From CAZXDS01 sp964639525 (GTDB taxonomy: Bacteria > Bacteroidota > Ignavibacteria > Ignavibacteriales > Melioribacteraceae), in assembly GCA_964639525.1 (NCBI GenBank), contig CAZXDS010000079.1, positions 1 to 14,378 of the forward strand: a stretch of 14,378 nucleotides of DNA, read 5' to 3'. The translations under genes were made by a program, and so were the position numbers. Below the pieces are notes generated by a model. It was not told the DNA's origin and did no database searches. It was given only the letters and a program-made list of their open reading frames with translations. Numbering within the stretch: the stretch's first letter is position 1; every line of letters begins with the position of its first letter. Below, piece by piece: positions 7,933 through 14,378 of the stretch.

Positions 7933-9106
7933 AAATAAACCGGAAGGAACTATTCTTGTAGTTGACGATACACCGGAAAATATAAGTGTGCTTGCTTCAA
8001 CTCTTGAACGGGAAGGCTATAAAATACTTGTTGCCTTAAACGGACAAACAGCAATTGAAAGGGCAAGATTGGGGCAACCGGATCTTATTCTTTTAGATAT
8101 AATGATGGAAGGGATGGATGGTTTTGAAACTTGCATAAGACTTAAGGAAATTGAAGAAACAAAAGATATTCCGGTAATATTTATGACTGCCCTTATTGAT
8201 ACTGAAGAAAAAGTAAAAGGATTTAAAGCCGGTGCGGTTGATTACGTTACAAAGCCATATCAAGCAGAAGAAGTTCTTGCGAGAGTTAAAACGCATATAA
8301 TGTTAAACACCTTGCAGAAAAAACTTGTTGAAGCAAACGAAACACTTGAACAAAAAGTACGGCAAAGAACAATTGAATTGGAGAAGGCAAAAATAAAAGC
8401 TGAAGAATCCGAAAAATTAAAGACAGAATTTTTGGCACAAATGTCCCACGAAGTTAGAACCCCGCTAAACGGTATTGTTGCCGCAATTTCATTTATTGAA
8501 GAAGATTGCAAAAGTGAAAATCAGCAGACAAAAGAAGATTTTGCTTTGATAAAAAGAGGCAGCGAACGTTTGATTAGAACCATTGATTTAATTATGAATG
8601 TGTCCCAAATTCAATCGGAAACTTATTCTTTCAATGAAGAAAGATTTAACCTTTTTTCCGATGTTTTGCAAAATTTGTATGTTCAGTCCAAACCGGAAGC
8701 AGAAAAAAAACAATTGGATTTTACTATTAACAAAACTGCAACCGATTCGATAATAAAGTATGATATGGATTTTGCACAGAATATTTTCAGCCATTTAATT
8801 GATAATGCAATAAATTATACACTAAGCGGCTCTATTTCTATTAACTTACTTAATGATAATGAGGGAAATAAAATAGTTGAAATAAAGGATACCGGAATTG
8901 GAATGGCGGAAGATTATTTAGAAAAAATGTTTGAGCCGTTTTCTCAGGAAGACTCGGGACTTACAAGAATGTACGAAGGTGTCGGGCTTGGACTTACGTT
9001 GGTAAAGCTTCTTTGCAACAAAACAAATTTAGACTTAAAATGTCAAAGCCAAAAAAATGTTGGTACAACATTCATAATAAAATTCCCCAAAGAACTTTAC
9101 GGATAG
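7925..9106 (+). CDS. soluble response receiver-histidine kinase fusion (REC-HisKA-HATPase)
   Basis: This is a 393-residue cytoplasmic protein with no membrane segment. An N-terminal receiver domain (8-125) has D14/D15, phosphoacceptor D58, T88 and K110. A coiled-coil linker (about 125-165) leads to a HisKA domain with H175 in SHEVRTPLNG. The ATPase domain has N294 (N box), DTGIGM at 322-327 and EGVGLGL at 351-357. All catalytic residues look intact. The ATG lies inside the end of the preceding kinase gene (8-bp overlap, no clear Shine-Dalgarno), which suggests translational coupling. The receiver of this protein is the obvious candidate partner for the preceding kinase. Neither protein has a DNA-binding or enzymatic output domain, so the final target lies elsewhere. 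Confidence 0.92.
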   Translation: MDENKPEGTILVVDDTPENISVLASTLEREGYKILVALNGQTAIERARLGQPDLILLDIMMEGMDGFETCIRLKEIEETKDIPVIFMTALIDTEEKVKGFKAGAVDYVTKPYQAEEVLARVKTHIMLNTLQKKLVEANETLEQKVRQRTIELEKAKIKAEESEKLKTEFLAQMSHEVRTPLNGIVAAISFIEEDCKSENQQTKEDFALIKRGSERLIRTIDLIMNVSQIQSETYSFNEERFNLFSDVLQNLYVQSKPEAEKKQLDFTINKTATDSIIKYDMDFAQNIFSHLIDNAINYTLSGSISINLLNDNEGNKIVEIKDTGIGMAEDYLEKMFEPFSQEDSGLTRMYEGVGLGLTLVKLLCNKTNLDLKCQSQKNVGTTFIIKFPKELYG

Positions 9107-9165
9107 GTTGTTATTAAAAAAAAATTCAAATATTATTTATTACAAAGTTTACTCAGTTATTTTCT

Positions 9166-10578
9166 ATGAAAAATATTCTCCTGATAATAATGCTGTTTTT
9201 TTTGATGATGCTAAGTTCCTGCGAACAAAAGCAAGAAAAAAAACAAGCGATTATTGATTTGCCAAAAATTGATAAACGTGGTGAACTAATAGCAATTACC
9301 GGCTATAATCCATATAGCTATTTTATTTATAAAGGACAATTACTTGGTTTTGAATATGAACTATTGGAACGACTTTCAAAAGACCTCAAGTTAAAATTAA
9401 AAATTAAAGTTGTTAAGGATATGAACAAAATGTTTGATATGCTTGACAAAGGGGAAGGGGATTTAATTGCGTTCAATTTAACTGTAACCAAGAAAAGAAA
9501 TGATAAATACACATTTAGTTTGCCTTTAAATACAACTAAGCAAGTTTTAGTGCAGAAGATGCCGGATAATTGGAGAAAATTTACCAGGGATAAAATTGAA
9601 AGTAAACTTATACGAAATCCGCTTAAATTAGAGGGGAAAACTGTTGTTGTTAGAAGCGCATCATCATACATTCAAAGACTAAAAAATTTATCTGGTGAAA
9701 TTGGGGGTGGAATTAATATTAAGATTGCAGCACCCGATTTGACTGTAGATGATTTAATAAAAATGGTTTCAACCGGAAAAATTGATTATACGGTTGCCGA
9801 TCAAAATGTTGCTCATCTTAATGAAGCGTTTTATCCGAATATTGATGTGCGTACCGAGCTTTCGTTTTCTCAAAAAATTGCGTGGGCTTTTAGAAAAAAT
9901 TCCACAAAGTTAGTTTCAGCAGTGAACACATGGCTGAAAAAAATTAAAAGGACTTCCGACTATTATGTTATTTATAACAAATATTTTAAAAATAGAACCG
10001 CTTATCGGAAAAGATTAAAAAGTCAGTATTTATCTTACGAAGGCGGAAAAATTTCAAAATATGATAAAGCAATAAAAATATTTGCCGACAGTCTCCATTG
10101 GGATTGGCGATTGCTGGCGTCATTGATTTATCAGGAATCCCAATTTAATCCCGATGCTAAATCTTGGGTTGGCGCTGTAGGACTAATGCAGGTTATGCCG
10201 GCAACTGCCAATGGCTATAATATTTATAAACTTGAAATTCCTGAAGTAAATATGGAAGCCGGATTTCAACATCTTAAATGGTTGGATAAATACTGGAGAA
10301 AAACAATTTCGGATTCAAGCGAAAGACAAAAGTTTGTGCTTGCTTCCTATAATATAGGGCTTGGGCACATTGAAGATGCGCAACGCCTATCGATAAAATA
10401 TGGAGCTAATCCTAATATTTGGTTTGGGAATGTTGAAAAATACCTTTTGTTAAAATCCAAGAAAAAATATTTTACCGATCCTGTTGTTCGCAACGGTTAT
10501 GCGCGCGGAATAGAAACCGTAGAATATGTAAAATCAATTCTGGAACGTTATCGGCATTATCTTCAACTTATTAGTTAA
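9166..10578 (+). CDS. mltF: MltF-like membrane-bound lytic murein transglycosylase, lipoprotein
   Basis: The protein has 470 residues. It starts with a lipoprotein signal peptide ending in the lipobox LSSC, with C19 as lipidation site, so it is predicted to be a periplasm-facing membrane lipoprotein. Residues about 37-275 form a family 3 solute-binding-like domain (RGELIAITGYNPYSYF, then GKTVVVRSASSYIQ). Residues about 300-460 form an SLT lytic transglycosylase domain with catalytic E324 in IYQESQFNP, then GAVGLMQVMP and ASYNIGLGH. This two-domain order is that of MltF, which cleaves peptidoglycan glycan strands to 1,6-anhydromuropeptides. It follows the kinase gene by 59 bp on the same strand without a visible terminator, so co-transcription is possible. 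No clear Shine-Dalgarno precedes the ATG. Why the enzyme sits behind two kinases is unknown; a cell-wall signal is a guess. Confidence 0.9.
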   Translation: MKNILLIIMLFFLMMLSSCEQKQEKKQAIIDLPKIDKRGELIAITGYNPYSYFIYKGQLLGFEYELLERLSKDLKLKLKIKVVKDMNKMFDMLDKGEGDLIAFNLTVTKKRNDKYTFSLPLNTTKQVLVQKMPDNWRKFTRDKIESKLIRNPLKLEGKTVVVRSASSYIQRLKNLSGEIGGGINIKIAAPDLTVDDLIKMVSTGKIDYTVADQNVAHLNEAFYPNIDVRTELSFSQKIAWAFRKNSTKLVSAVNTWLKKIKRTSDYYVIYNKYFKNRTAYRKRLKSQYLSYEGGKISKYDKAIKIFADSLHWDWRLLASLIYQESQFNPDAKSWVGAVGLMQVMPATANGYNIYKLEIPEVNMEAGFQHLKWLDKYWRKTISDSSERQKFVLASYNIGLGHIEDAQRLSIKYGANPNIWFGNVEKYLLLKSKKKYFTDPVVRNGYARGIETVEYVKSILERYRHYLQLIS

Positions 10579-10611
10579 AGTTGTTACTATTTTTGTTTGA
10601 ATCGCTATGTG

Positions 10612-10632
10612 AAAAAGTCAGAGCTGCTTTTT
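10612..10632. terminator. weak candidate bidirectional terminator
   Basis: AAAAAG (10612-10617) pairs with CTTTTT (10627-10632), and CAG/CTG can pair inside with one bulged base. Adenine- and thymine-runs flank the stem on both strands. It lies in the 69-bp gap between two convergent genes, where a shared terminator is expected, but the stem is weak. Confidence 0.3.
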
Positions 10633-10647
10633 AAAAAAAATTAAACT

Positions 10648-11175
10648 TCAACTCTCCGCAGTATCCAATTTATTCATAAATTTATTATGCGAAAATAATA
10701 TGAAGCAGAAAGCTAAAATTATAATAAGTACAACTGAACCGAAAACATCCTGATTTGTAGTTGAAATTAATATGCTGCTGAGTTTATTATAATATTTTGT
10801 AATCGACGAAAGAATTTGAGAAAGCATTTCGCTATTATTAGTCAATTGAAATGAATGATTCGATGTGAGAATTCCGTAACTGATAAAAGCTAAAATTGTT
10901 GTTACTAATAAAGAAATAACAGATATAAAAAAATAATTGTTTTTTGCTGCTTTTTTGTTTTTTGAGACATGAATTTTTTGCATTATTCTATTTGTAAAAT
11001 TTTCAGATGTAGTTTCCGGTTCTAAAGATTTTAAAATATTGTCAACAGATTTTAACCCTTTTAATTTTTCAAAATCATTATTGTTTCCCAATAAATTTTC
11101 ATTCAATTTTTCTAATTCATTACTACTTAAATTATTATCTATATAATTATTTAAATCATCGTCTGTTATTTTCAC
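10648..11175 (-). CDS. probable membrane-bound anti-sigma factor without zinc motif
   Basis: This 175-residue protein is encoded directly behind an ECF sigma gene, with the GTG start overlapping the sigma stop (GTGA, 4 bp). The N-terminal cytoplasmic part (1-78) has the layout of anti-sigma domains: DDDLNNYIDNNLS, an acidic helix, then SENFTNRIMQKI. The His-x3-Cys-x2-Cys zinc motif of ZAS anti-sigma factors is absent; there are no cysteines in this part. Two predicted transmembrane helices (about 81-104 and 144-161) bracket a short loop of about 40 residues. By context it holds the sigma factor inactive at the membrane until an envelope signal arrives. Function is inferred from position and domain layout rather than from strong sequence motifs. 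Confidence 0.75.
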   Translation of the reverse strand: MKITDDDLNNYIDNNLSSNELEKLNENLLGNNNDFEKLKGLKSVDNILKSLEPETTSENFTNRIMQKIHVSKNKKAAKNNYFFISVISLLVTTILAFISYGILTSNHSFQLTNNSEMLSQILSSITKYYNKLSSILISTTNQDVFGSVVLIIILAFCFILFSHNKFMNKLDTAES

Positions 11176-11738
11176 AACAATTCCTCCTGATAATTATGCT
11201 TTAGTAAAAGGTCTCGCAAAATATTTCTTGCTCTGTGAAGCATTACTTTTGTATTTACTATTGACGTATCAATCACTTCGCTTATTTCTTTTAACGATAA
11301 GTTATCAATATAAAATAAATTTATTATCACTGAATATCTAACCGGCATTTCCTCAAGAATTTTTAATATATAAGAGCGTGCGGAATTTGTTTCGGAATAT
11401 AATTTATTGTCATCTAATTTCAAATTAAAATGATCTTCAATTGAACTCATTTCCATCTCAATCTTTCTTTTTTTACTCAAAAGTTTTGTAATGGCGGTAT
11501 TGTAAGCAATTCTATAAAGCCAAGTAGAAAATTTTGAATCATGCCTGAAAGAAGACAAATTATAAAACACTTTTAAAAATACGTCCTGCAATACTTCTTC
11601 AGCGTCCTGCTCGTTTTTAAGAATTCTTTTTACAAGTGTAAATGTCTTGTCCTTATGCAGATTTATTAAAAGCTCGTAATCGACTTCATTTCCTTCTAAA
11701 ACGGAAGTAATAATTTCTATGTCGGTTAATTTTGCCAT
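11172..11738 (-). CDS. ECF-subfamily RNA polymerase sigma factor
   Basis: At 188 residues this is a typical ECF (group 4) sigma factor. Region 2 (about 20-92) includes DAEEVLQDVFLKVFYNLSSF, which contacts core polymerase and the -10 element, and FSTWLYRIAYNTA. Region 4 (about 128-180) has the helix-turn-helix DNLSLKEISEVIDTSIVNTKVMLHRAR in family form, recognising the -35 element. Region 3 is absent, as expected. The gene is first in a two-gene operon with the anti-sigma factor. An ECF-type promoter lies directly upstream, which suggests autoregulation. The ATG at 11738 fits family N-termini (DIEIITSVLEGNE begins six residues in). The predicted transcript would begin only about 5-7 bases before the ATG, so translation may be almost leaderless; no Shine-Dalgarno is visible. 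Confidence 0.95.
   Translation of the reverse strand: MAKLTDIEIITSVLEGNEVDYELLINLHKDKTFTLVKRILKNEQDAEEVLQDVFLKVFYNLSSFRHDSKFSTWLYRIAYNTAITKLLSKKRKIEMEMSSIEDHFNLKLDDNKLYSETNSARSYILKILEEMPVRYSVIINLFYIDNLSLKEISEVIDTSIVNTKVMLHRARNILRDLLLKHNYQEELL
11183..11188 (-). promoter_or_regulatory. strong Shine-Dalgarno AGGAGG for the anti-sigma gene
   Basis: AGGAGG on the minus strand lies seven bases before the GTG at 11175 and inside the 3' end of the sigma gene. It supports the GTG as the real start and shows that some genes in this genome do use canonical ribosome binding sites. Confidence 0.75.
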
Positions 11739-11749
11739 TGTTACATTTT

Positions 11750-11776
11750 GACGCTAATCTATTAAATAAGGTTACA
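11750..11776 (-). promoter_or_regulatory. ECF-type promoter of the sigma/anti-sigma operon
   Basis: On the minus strand TGTAACC (11776-11770) and CGTC (11753-11750) are separated by 16 bases and followed by AAAA. ECF promoters often pair an AAC-containing -35 with a CGTC-like -10 at this spacing. The -10 is only 11 bases from the ATG. The likely regulator is the sigma factor it precedes, by autoregulation. Confidence 0.65.
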
Positions 11777-11795
11777 AAAAAAAATAATAAATAAT

Positions 11796-11823
11796 TGTAA
11801 CCATTTCATACTTAACACTTGTC
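11796..11823 (+). promoter_or_regulatory. divergent ECF-type promoter toward the 12037 gene
   Basis: TGTAACC (11796-11802) and TGTC (11820-11823) are separated by 17 bases and followed by AAAA. This closely matches the opposite-strand promoter (TGTAACC-N16-CGTCAAAA). The two -35 boxes lie back to back as the inverted repeat GGTTACAA-N17-TTGTAACC. Transcription from here would give a leader of about 200 nt before the membrane-protein gene. The -10 is one base off the other copy and the spacing one longer, so it may be weaker. Confidence 0.5.
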
Positions 11824-11839
11824 AAAAGGGTTATATACT

Positions 11840-11961
11840 GGAACGATAGTGGTTTTTTACATCACAAGGACTCTGCGATCGGAAATTATCCGGCAGATGC
11901 CGGACTGAATAAATGTATAACACACTCTAACTTGCTTTTTCACAGAATCCGTGATCGTTCC
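11840..11961 (+). promoter_or_regulatory. long structured 5' leader of the 12037 gene
   Basis: GGAACGAT (11840-11847) pairs perfectly with ATCGTTCC (11954-11961). Directly inside, 11863-11877 pairs with 11941-11953 through 11 Watson-Crick pairs, interrupted by a two-base bulge and two C-A mismatches. An inner hairpin TCCGGC-AGAT-GCCGGA lies at 11889-11904. The whole structure sits downstream of the predicted plus-strand promoter and ends 75 bases before the start codon. It could be a regulatory leader, or a decayed palindromic repeat. I recognise no known riboswitch class. Confidence 0.45.
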
Positions 11962-12036
11962 GAAAAGCAACTAAGATTGTGTATACAAAAATGAAATTTA
12001 AAATAACAAATAATAATTAATCATTTAGGAGGAAAA

Positions 12037-12363
12037 ATGGAAGAGTTAATTCCCATAATATTATTTTTGGTTCTGGGTCTGGTAGTTATTACATGGATTT
12101 ATTTCAGATCTAAAGAAAGGCAGATGATTATTGAGAAAGGACTGAGCTATGAGCAAATGCAGGAGTTTTTTAAATCACGCAGAGACAAATTTTTGTTTTT
12201 CAAAATCGGGATTGTTACATTTTTCTTCGGGTTAGGACTCGGTATTGGCATGCTTTTGCAATCTTATTATGAAAATGATGCATGGGTACCATTCTTTATT
12301 TTCACAATGACCGGCATTGGATTTGTGGTTGCTTTTCTTTGGGCAAAAAAATTAGAAGAGTAA
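12037..12363 (+). CDS. small membrane protein of unknown function (DUF6249-like)
   Basis: This is a 108-residue protein with three predicted transmembrane helices (about 3-23, 53-74 and 84-104). A basic, charged cytoplasmic stretch separates the first two (RSKERQMIIEKGLSYEQMQEFFKSRRDK). The arrangement resembles small DUF6249-type proteins that I associate with sigma/anti-sigma loci; this assignment is from memory and tentative. AGGAGG at 12027-12032 lies four bases before the ATG, giving a strong ribosome binding site. The gene is divergent from the sigma factor and has a matching ECF-type promoter, so it is a candidate member of the sigma regulon. No catalytic motif is seen. Confidence 0.8.
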   Translation: MEELIPIILFLVLGLVVITWIYFRSKERQMIIEKGLSYEQMQEFFKSRRDKFLFFKIGIVTFFFGLGLGIGMLLQSYYENDAWVPFFIFTMTGIGFVVAFLWAKKLEE

Positions 12364-12397
12364 CAGTAGAGGATATTGGAAGTATTTGAAAATCATT

Positions 12398-12427
12398 ATT
12401 ATACCGCCAAATAATTGGCGGTATAAT
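12398..12427. terminator. bidirectional terminator between convergent genes
   Basis: A 13-bp perfect stem (12398-12410 with 12415-12427) with an ATAA loop has the GC core ACCGCC/GGCGGT. It is placed 35 bp after the stop of the membrane-protein gene and 40 bp from the end of the convergent GH13 gene. U-runs after the stem are short on both strands, so termination may depend partly on the stem itself. Confidence 0.7.
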
Positions 12428-12466
12428 TTAAATAGTAATTCAACATCGGCAGCAAAGAATTAAGTC

Positions 12467-14296
12467 CTAATTTATTTTTAATAATAAGAAATTCTTTTTT
12501 TTAATATCAATATTCATATTATCAATTAAAGTTTTAGTCTGTTTTGACATCAGATTGATGTAACTTAGTTTTTCTACAGTCGGAAAATAATTCTTCAAAT
12601 TTATTGTTTTAGCTTTCTTCCCATTGTTTACAAGTACTAATATTTTTTCGTTATCCGATTGTTTTGTGTAAACATAAATTTCATTCTTCGGTGGAAATTG
12701 TGTAAGTTTTCCAACAGATAATGCCGAATGCTTTTTACGTAAATGAAATATTTTTTTAAGAAAGTTAAATATATTATTTTCGTACTCTGTTCTTCCCGAA
12801 AATGTAAAAGCATCACGCTTATCGTTTGGAAATCCGCCGGGGAATGGAAGGCGTAATGTCCCTTGATCCTGAGTTCCCACCATTCCAATTTCGGAACCAT
12901 AGAGTATTTGAGGTATTCCGCGAGTTGTAAGCAACATCAGATAAGCTAACTTTGCTTGTTTCAAGTTTTTATCTGCAATAAACATAGTTCGTTCAATATC
13001 ATGATTGTCAATAAACACGAGTAAATTATCAGGATTTGGATACAGATTATCTTTTGCCAGAGTACTGTAAATTTCAAAAATACTTCCGCCTTTTAAAAAA
13101 TGATAAAAAGCATCCCGCATTGCAAAATCGGTTACAACCGGTAGATTAGTATTAAAACTTTCACGAACTTTACTATCTTTTTGAAAGCCGGCGAGATAAG
13201 CGGGTTCGCCTGTCCAAACTTCACCAACAATATTTGAAGCGGGATATTCCCGCAAAATTTCCGTTGAAAGACGTGCCTCAAAATTTGCGTCAGCATAAGG
13301 ATAAGTATCTTCACGCACTCCGTCAATTTCCGCTGTTTCCATCCACCAAATTAAATTCTGAATCAAATAATTCGCCAAATATTTATCCTTTTGATTCAAG
13401 TCGGGCATAATATCAACAAACCAGCCCTGCGTTATTTTTTTTATGGATAAACTGTCGCTGTGCGGATCGGTAAAAACCATTTTATTATGAACCGCATTTA
13501 AGTGTTTTTTTTCCGTTCCGTTTATCCAAGTTTTGGTCGGTAAATCTTTCATCCACGGATGATCAATACTTATGTGATTTGAAACATGATCGTAAATTAT
13601 TTTAAGTCCGAGTTCGTGAGCTTTCTTTACCAAATGCTTGTAATCTGCGAGCGTTCCGAAACGCGGGTCAATTTTGTATAAATCGGTTGCAGCATATCCG
13701 TGATAACTTCTGTCCGTATTATTTTCAAGGAGCGGAGTTAACCAAATTGCGGTAATTCCCAGATCTTTCAAATAATTTAATCTTTTGATTATTCCTTTAA
13801 TATCACCGCCTCTGCGTCCCTGCGTAGGATTTCCCTTAAATGAATCGTCGTAACCGTTAATTTTGTCGTTAGTTGTATCTTCATTGGCAAATCTATCGGG
13901 CATAATAAGATAGATAACGTCTCTATTTGAAAATCCGATGTGTTCGGAAGATTTTCTCTTTCTTAGTAAAATCGGGTATGATATTTTTGTTTGGTCATTA
14001 CTATTTGAAAGCAGTAATGTGTGATTTCCTATCTTAGCTTTTGAAGAAACAGCAATGTTAATAAAAGCGTAATTGTGATTGGGCACATTGTGAAAATTTA
14101 CAATTTTCAAATCATTTGATTCCACTTTTACGAGGTTCAAATTTTTTCCGTAAATCATTAATTGAACAGTGTCGTGTTCCATTCCCGCCCACCAATTCGG
14201 CGGTTCAATTTTGTTAACAAGAATTTTTTGAGAAAATATATTTGTGAAGCCGAGTGCTAATAAAAGAATCGCTGCCATAGTTATTTGTTTAAACAT
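12467..14296 (-). CDS. secreted GH13 alpha-glucanase (cyclomaltodextrinase/neopullulanase-like)
   Basis: This 609-residue protein has a Sec signal peptide (1-22, hydrophobic core AAILLLALGF), so it probably acts in the periplasm or outside. Residues 24-112 form an N-terminal beta domain of the cyclomaltodextrinase type (KIEPPNWWAGME at 29-40). The GH13 barrel begins at DVIYLIMPDRF (126-136). Conserved regions are DHVSNH (236-241), GVRED with nucleophile D330, GEVW with acid/base E359, and DNHD with D433. A C-terminal beta domain follows from about 525. This set is typical of Bacteroidota SusA-like enzymes that hydrolyse cyclodextrins, maltooligosaccharides or pullulan; exact substrate is not readable. 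AAGGA at 14306-14302 lies five bases before the ATG. No SusC/SusD or other starch-use gene is present nearby. The mobile-element copy at 14327 lies in its promoter region and may affect expression. Confidence 0.93.
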   Translation of the reverse strand: MFKQITMAAILLLALGFTNIFSQKILVNKIEPPNWWAGMEHDTVQLMIYGKNLNLVKVESNDLKIVNFHNVPNHNYAFINIAVSSKAKIGNHTLLLSNSNDQTKISYPILLRKRKSSEHIGFSNRDVIYLIMPDRFANEDTTNDKINGYDDSFKGNPTQGRRGGDIKGIIKRLNYLKDLGITAIWLTPLLENNTDRSYHGYAATDLYKIDPRFGTLADYKHLVKKAHELGLKIIYDHVSNHISIDHPWMKDLPTKTWINGTEKKHLNAVHNKMVFTDPHSDSLSIKKITQGWFVDIMPDLNQKDKYLANYLIQNLIWWMETAEIDGVREDTYPYADANFEARLSTEILREYPASNIVGEVWTGEPAYLAGFQKDSKVRESFNTNLPVVTDFAMRDAFYHFLKGGSIFEIYSTLAKDNLYPNPDNLLVFIDNHDIERTMFIADKNLKQAKLAYLMLLTTRGIPQILYGSEIGMVGTQDQGTLRLPFPGGFPNDKRDAFTFSGRTEYENNIFNFLKKIFHLRKKHSALSVGKLTQFPPKNEIYVYTKQSDNEKILVLVNNGKKAKTINLKNYFPTVEKLSYINLMSKQTKTLIDNMNIDIKKKNFLLLKIN

Positions 14297-14326
14297 TTAA
14301 ATCCTTAATGTTAATAATTAATCTTA

Positions 14327-14378
14327 TGAGTCCACTCTAAAAAGCCCCAAACGGACTAAAGTCCGTTTGGGGAAGTTC
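14327..14378. mobile_element. second copy of the MITE-like element, cut by the window end
   Basis: TGAGTCCACTC (14327-14337) begins the same terminal repeat as at 446, with AAAAAGC in place of GAAAAGC further in; 16 of 18 terminal bases match. It continues with a perfect 12-bp hairpin, 14345-14356 with 14361-14372, loop TAAA. This stem differs from the first copy by changes on both sides that keep the pairing. The right half lies beyond the window. The copy has the same orientation as the one at 446-567 and starts 30 bp upstream of the GH13 start codon. Confidence 0.68.

Noticed and set aside
11770..11802. GGTTACAA/TTGTAACC inverted repeat as a repressor operator
   Set aside because: Each arm is better explained as the -35 box of a separate ECF promoter, since a CGTC/TGTC box follows each at 16-17 bp. 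Dual use cannot be excluded.
11913..11930. Tiny open frame of five codons in the structured leader, considered as a leader peptide
   Set aside because: No ribosome binding site, and the length and composition are what chance would give.

Overview
The window is AT-rich (roughly one third G+C by eye). It carries nine protein-coding genes and several structured non-coding segments. The gene set suggests a Gram-negative bacterium of the Bacteroidota/Chlorobiota/Ignavibacteriota group: a two-subunit methylmalonyl-CoA mutase, multi-PAS hybrid histidine kinases, an MltF-like lipoprotein, an ECF sigma/anti-sigma pair and a cyclomaltodextrinase/SusA-like GH13 enzyme. Several genes also lack an obvious Shine-Dalgarno sequence. 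Ignavibacteria would fit the base composition, but that placement is inference.

Layout. Bases 1-445 are non-coding and hold several palindromes and a duplicated motif. They are followed by a 122-bp MITE-like element (446-567) with 18-bp terminal inverted repeats and a CACT target duplication. The minus-strand mutA-mutB operon (4314-589) encodes the non-catalytic and catalytic subunits of adenosylcobalamin-dependent methylmalonyl-CoA mutase. A 363-bp divergent intergenic region (4315-4677) contains a 23-bp AT palindrome close to mutA and a perfect 18-bp hairpin. A plus-strand run follows: a membrane-bound hybrid kinase (sensor-PAS-PAS-HisKA-HATPase-REC), an overlapping soluble REC-HisKA-HATPase protein, and an MltF-like lytic transglycosylase lipoprotein. 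Next comes a minus-strand ECF sigma factor/anti-sigma operon, and divergent from it a small three-helix membrane protein. The last gene is a minus-strand secreted GH13 enzyme. A second, window-truncated copy of the 122-bp element lies just upstream of it.

How the parts may work together. The two kinases are probably co-translated and form a phosphorelay whose output regulator is not in the window. MltF may belong to the same transcript, which suggests a cell-envelope theme. The sigma/anti-sigma pair has a recognisable ECF-type promoter, TGTAACC-N16-CGTC, just upstream of the sigma gene. A matching TGTAACC-N17-TGTC lies on the opposite strand and points at the small membrane-protein gene, which gives an autoregulated divergent regulon. 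The transcript toward the membrane protein would have a leader of about 200 nt that can fold into a long hairpin.

The most interesting observations are the divergent ECF promoter pair with its structured leader, and the two copies of a palindromic mobile element with compensatory changes in its hairpin stem. I found no CRISPR array, rRNA, tRNA, prophage gene or clearly new multi-gene defence system.
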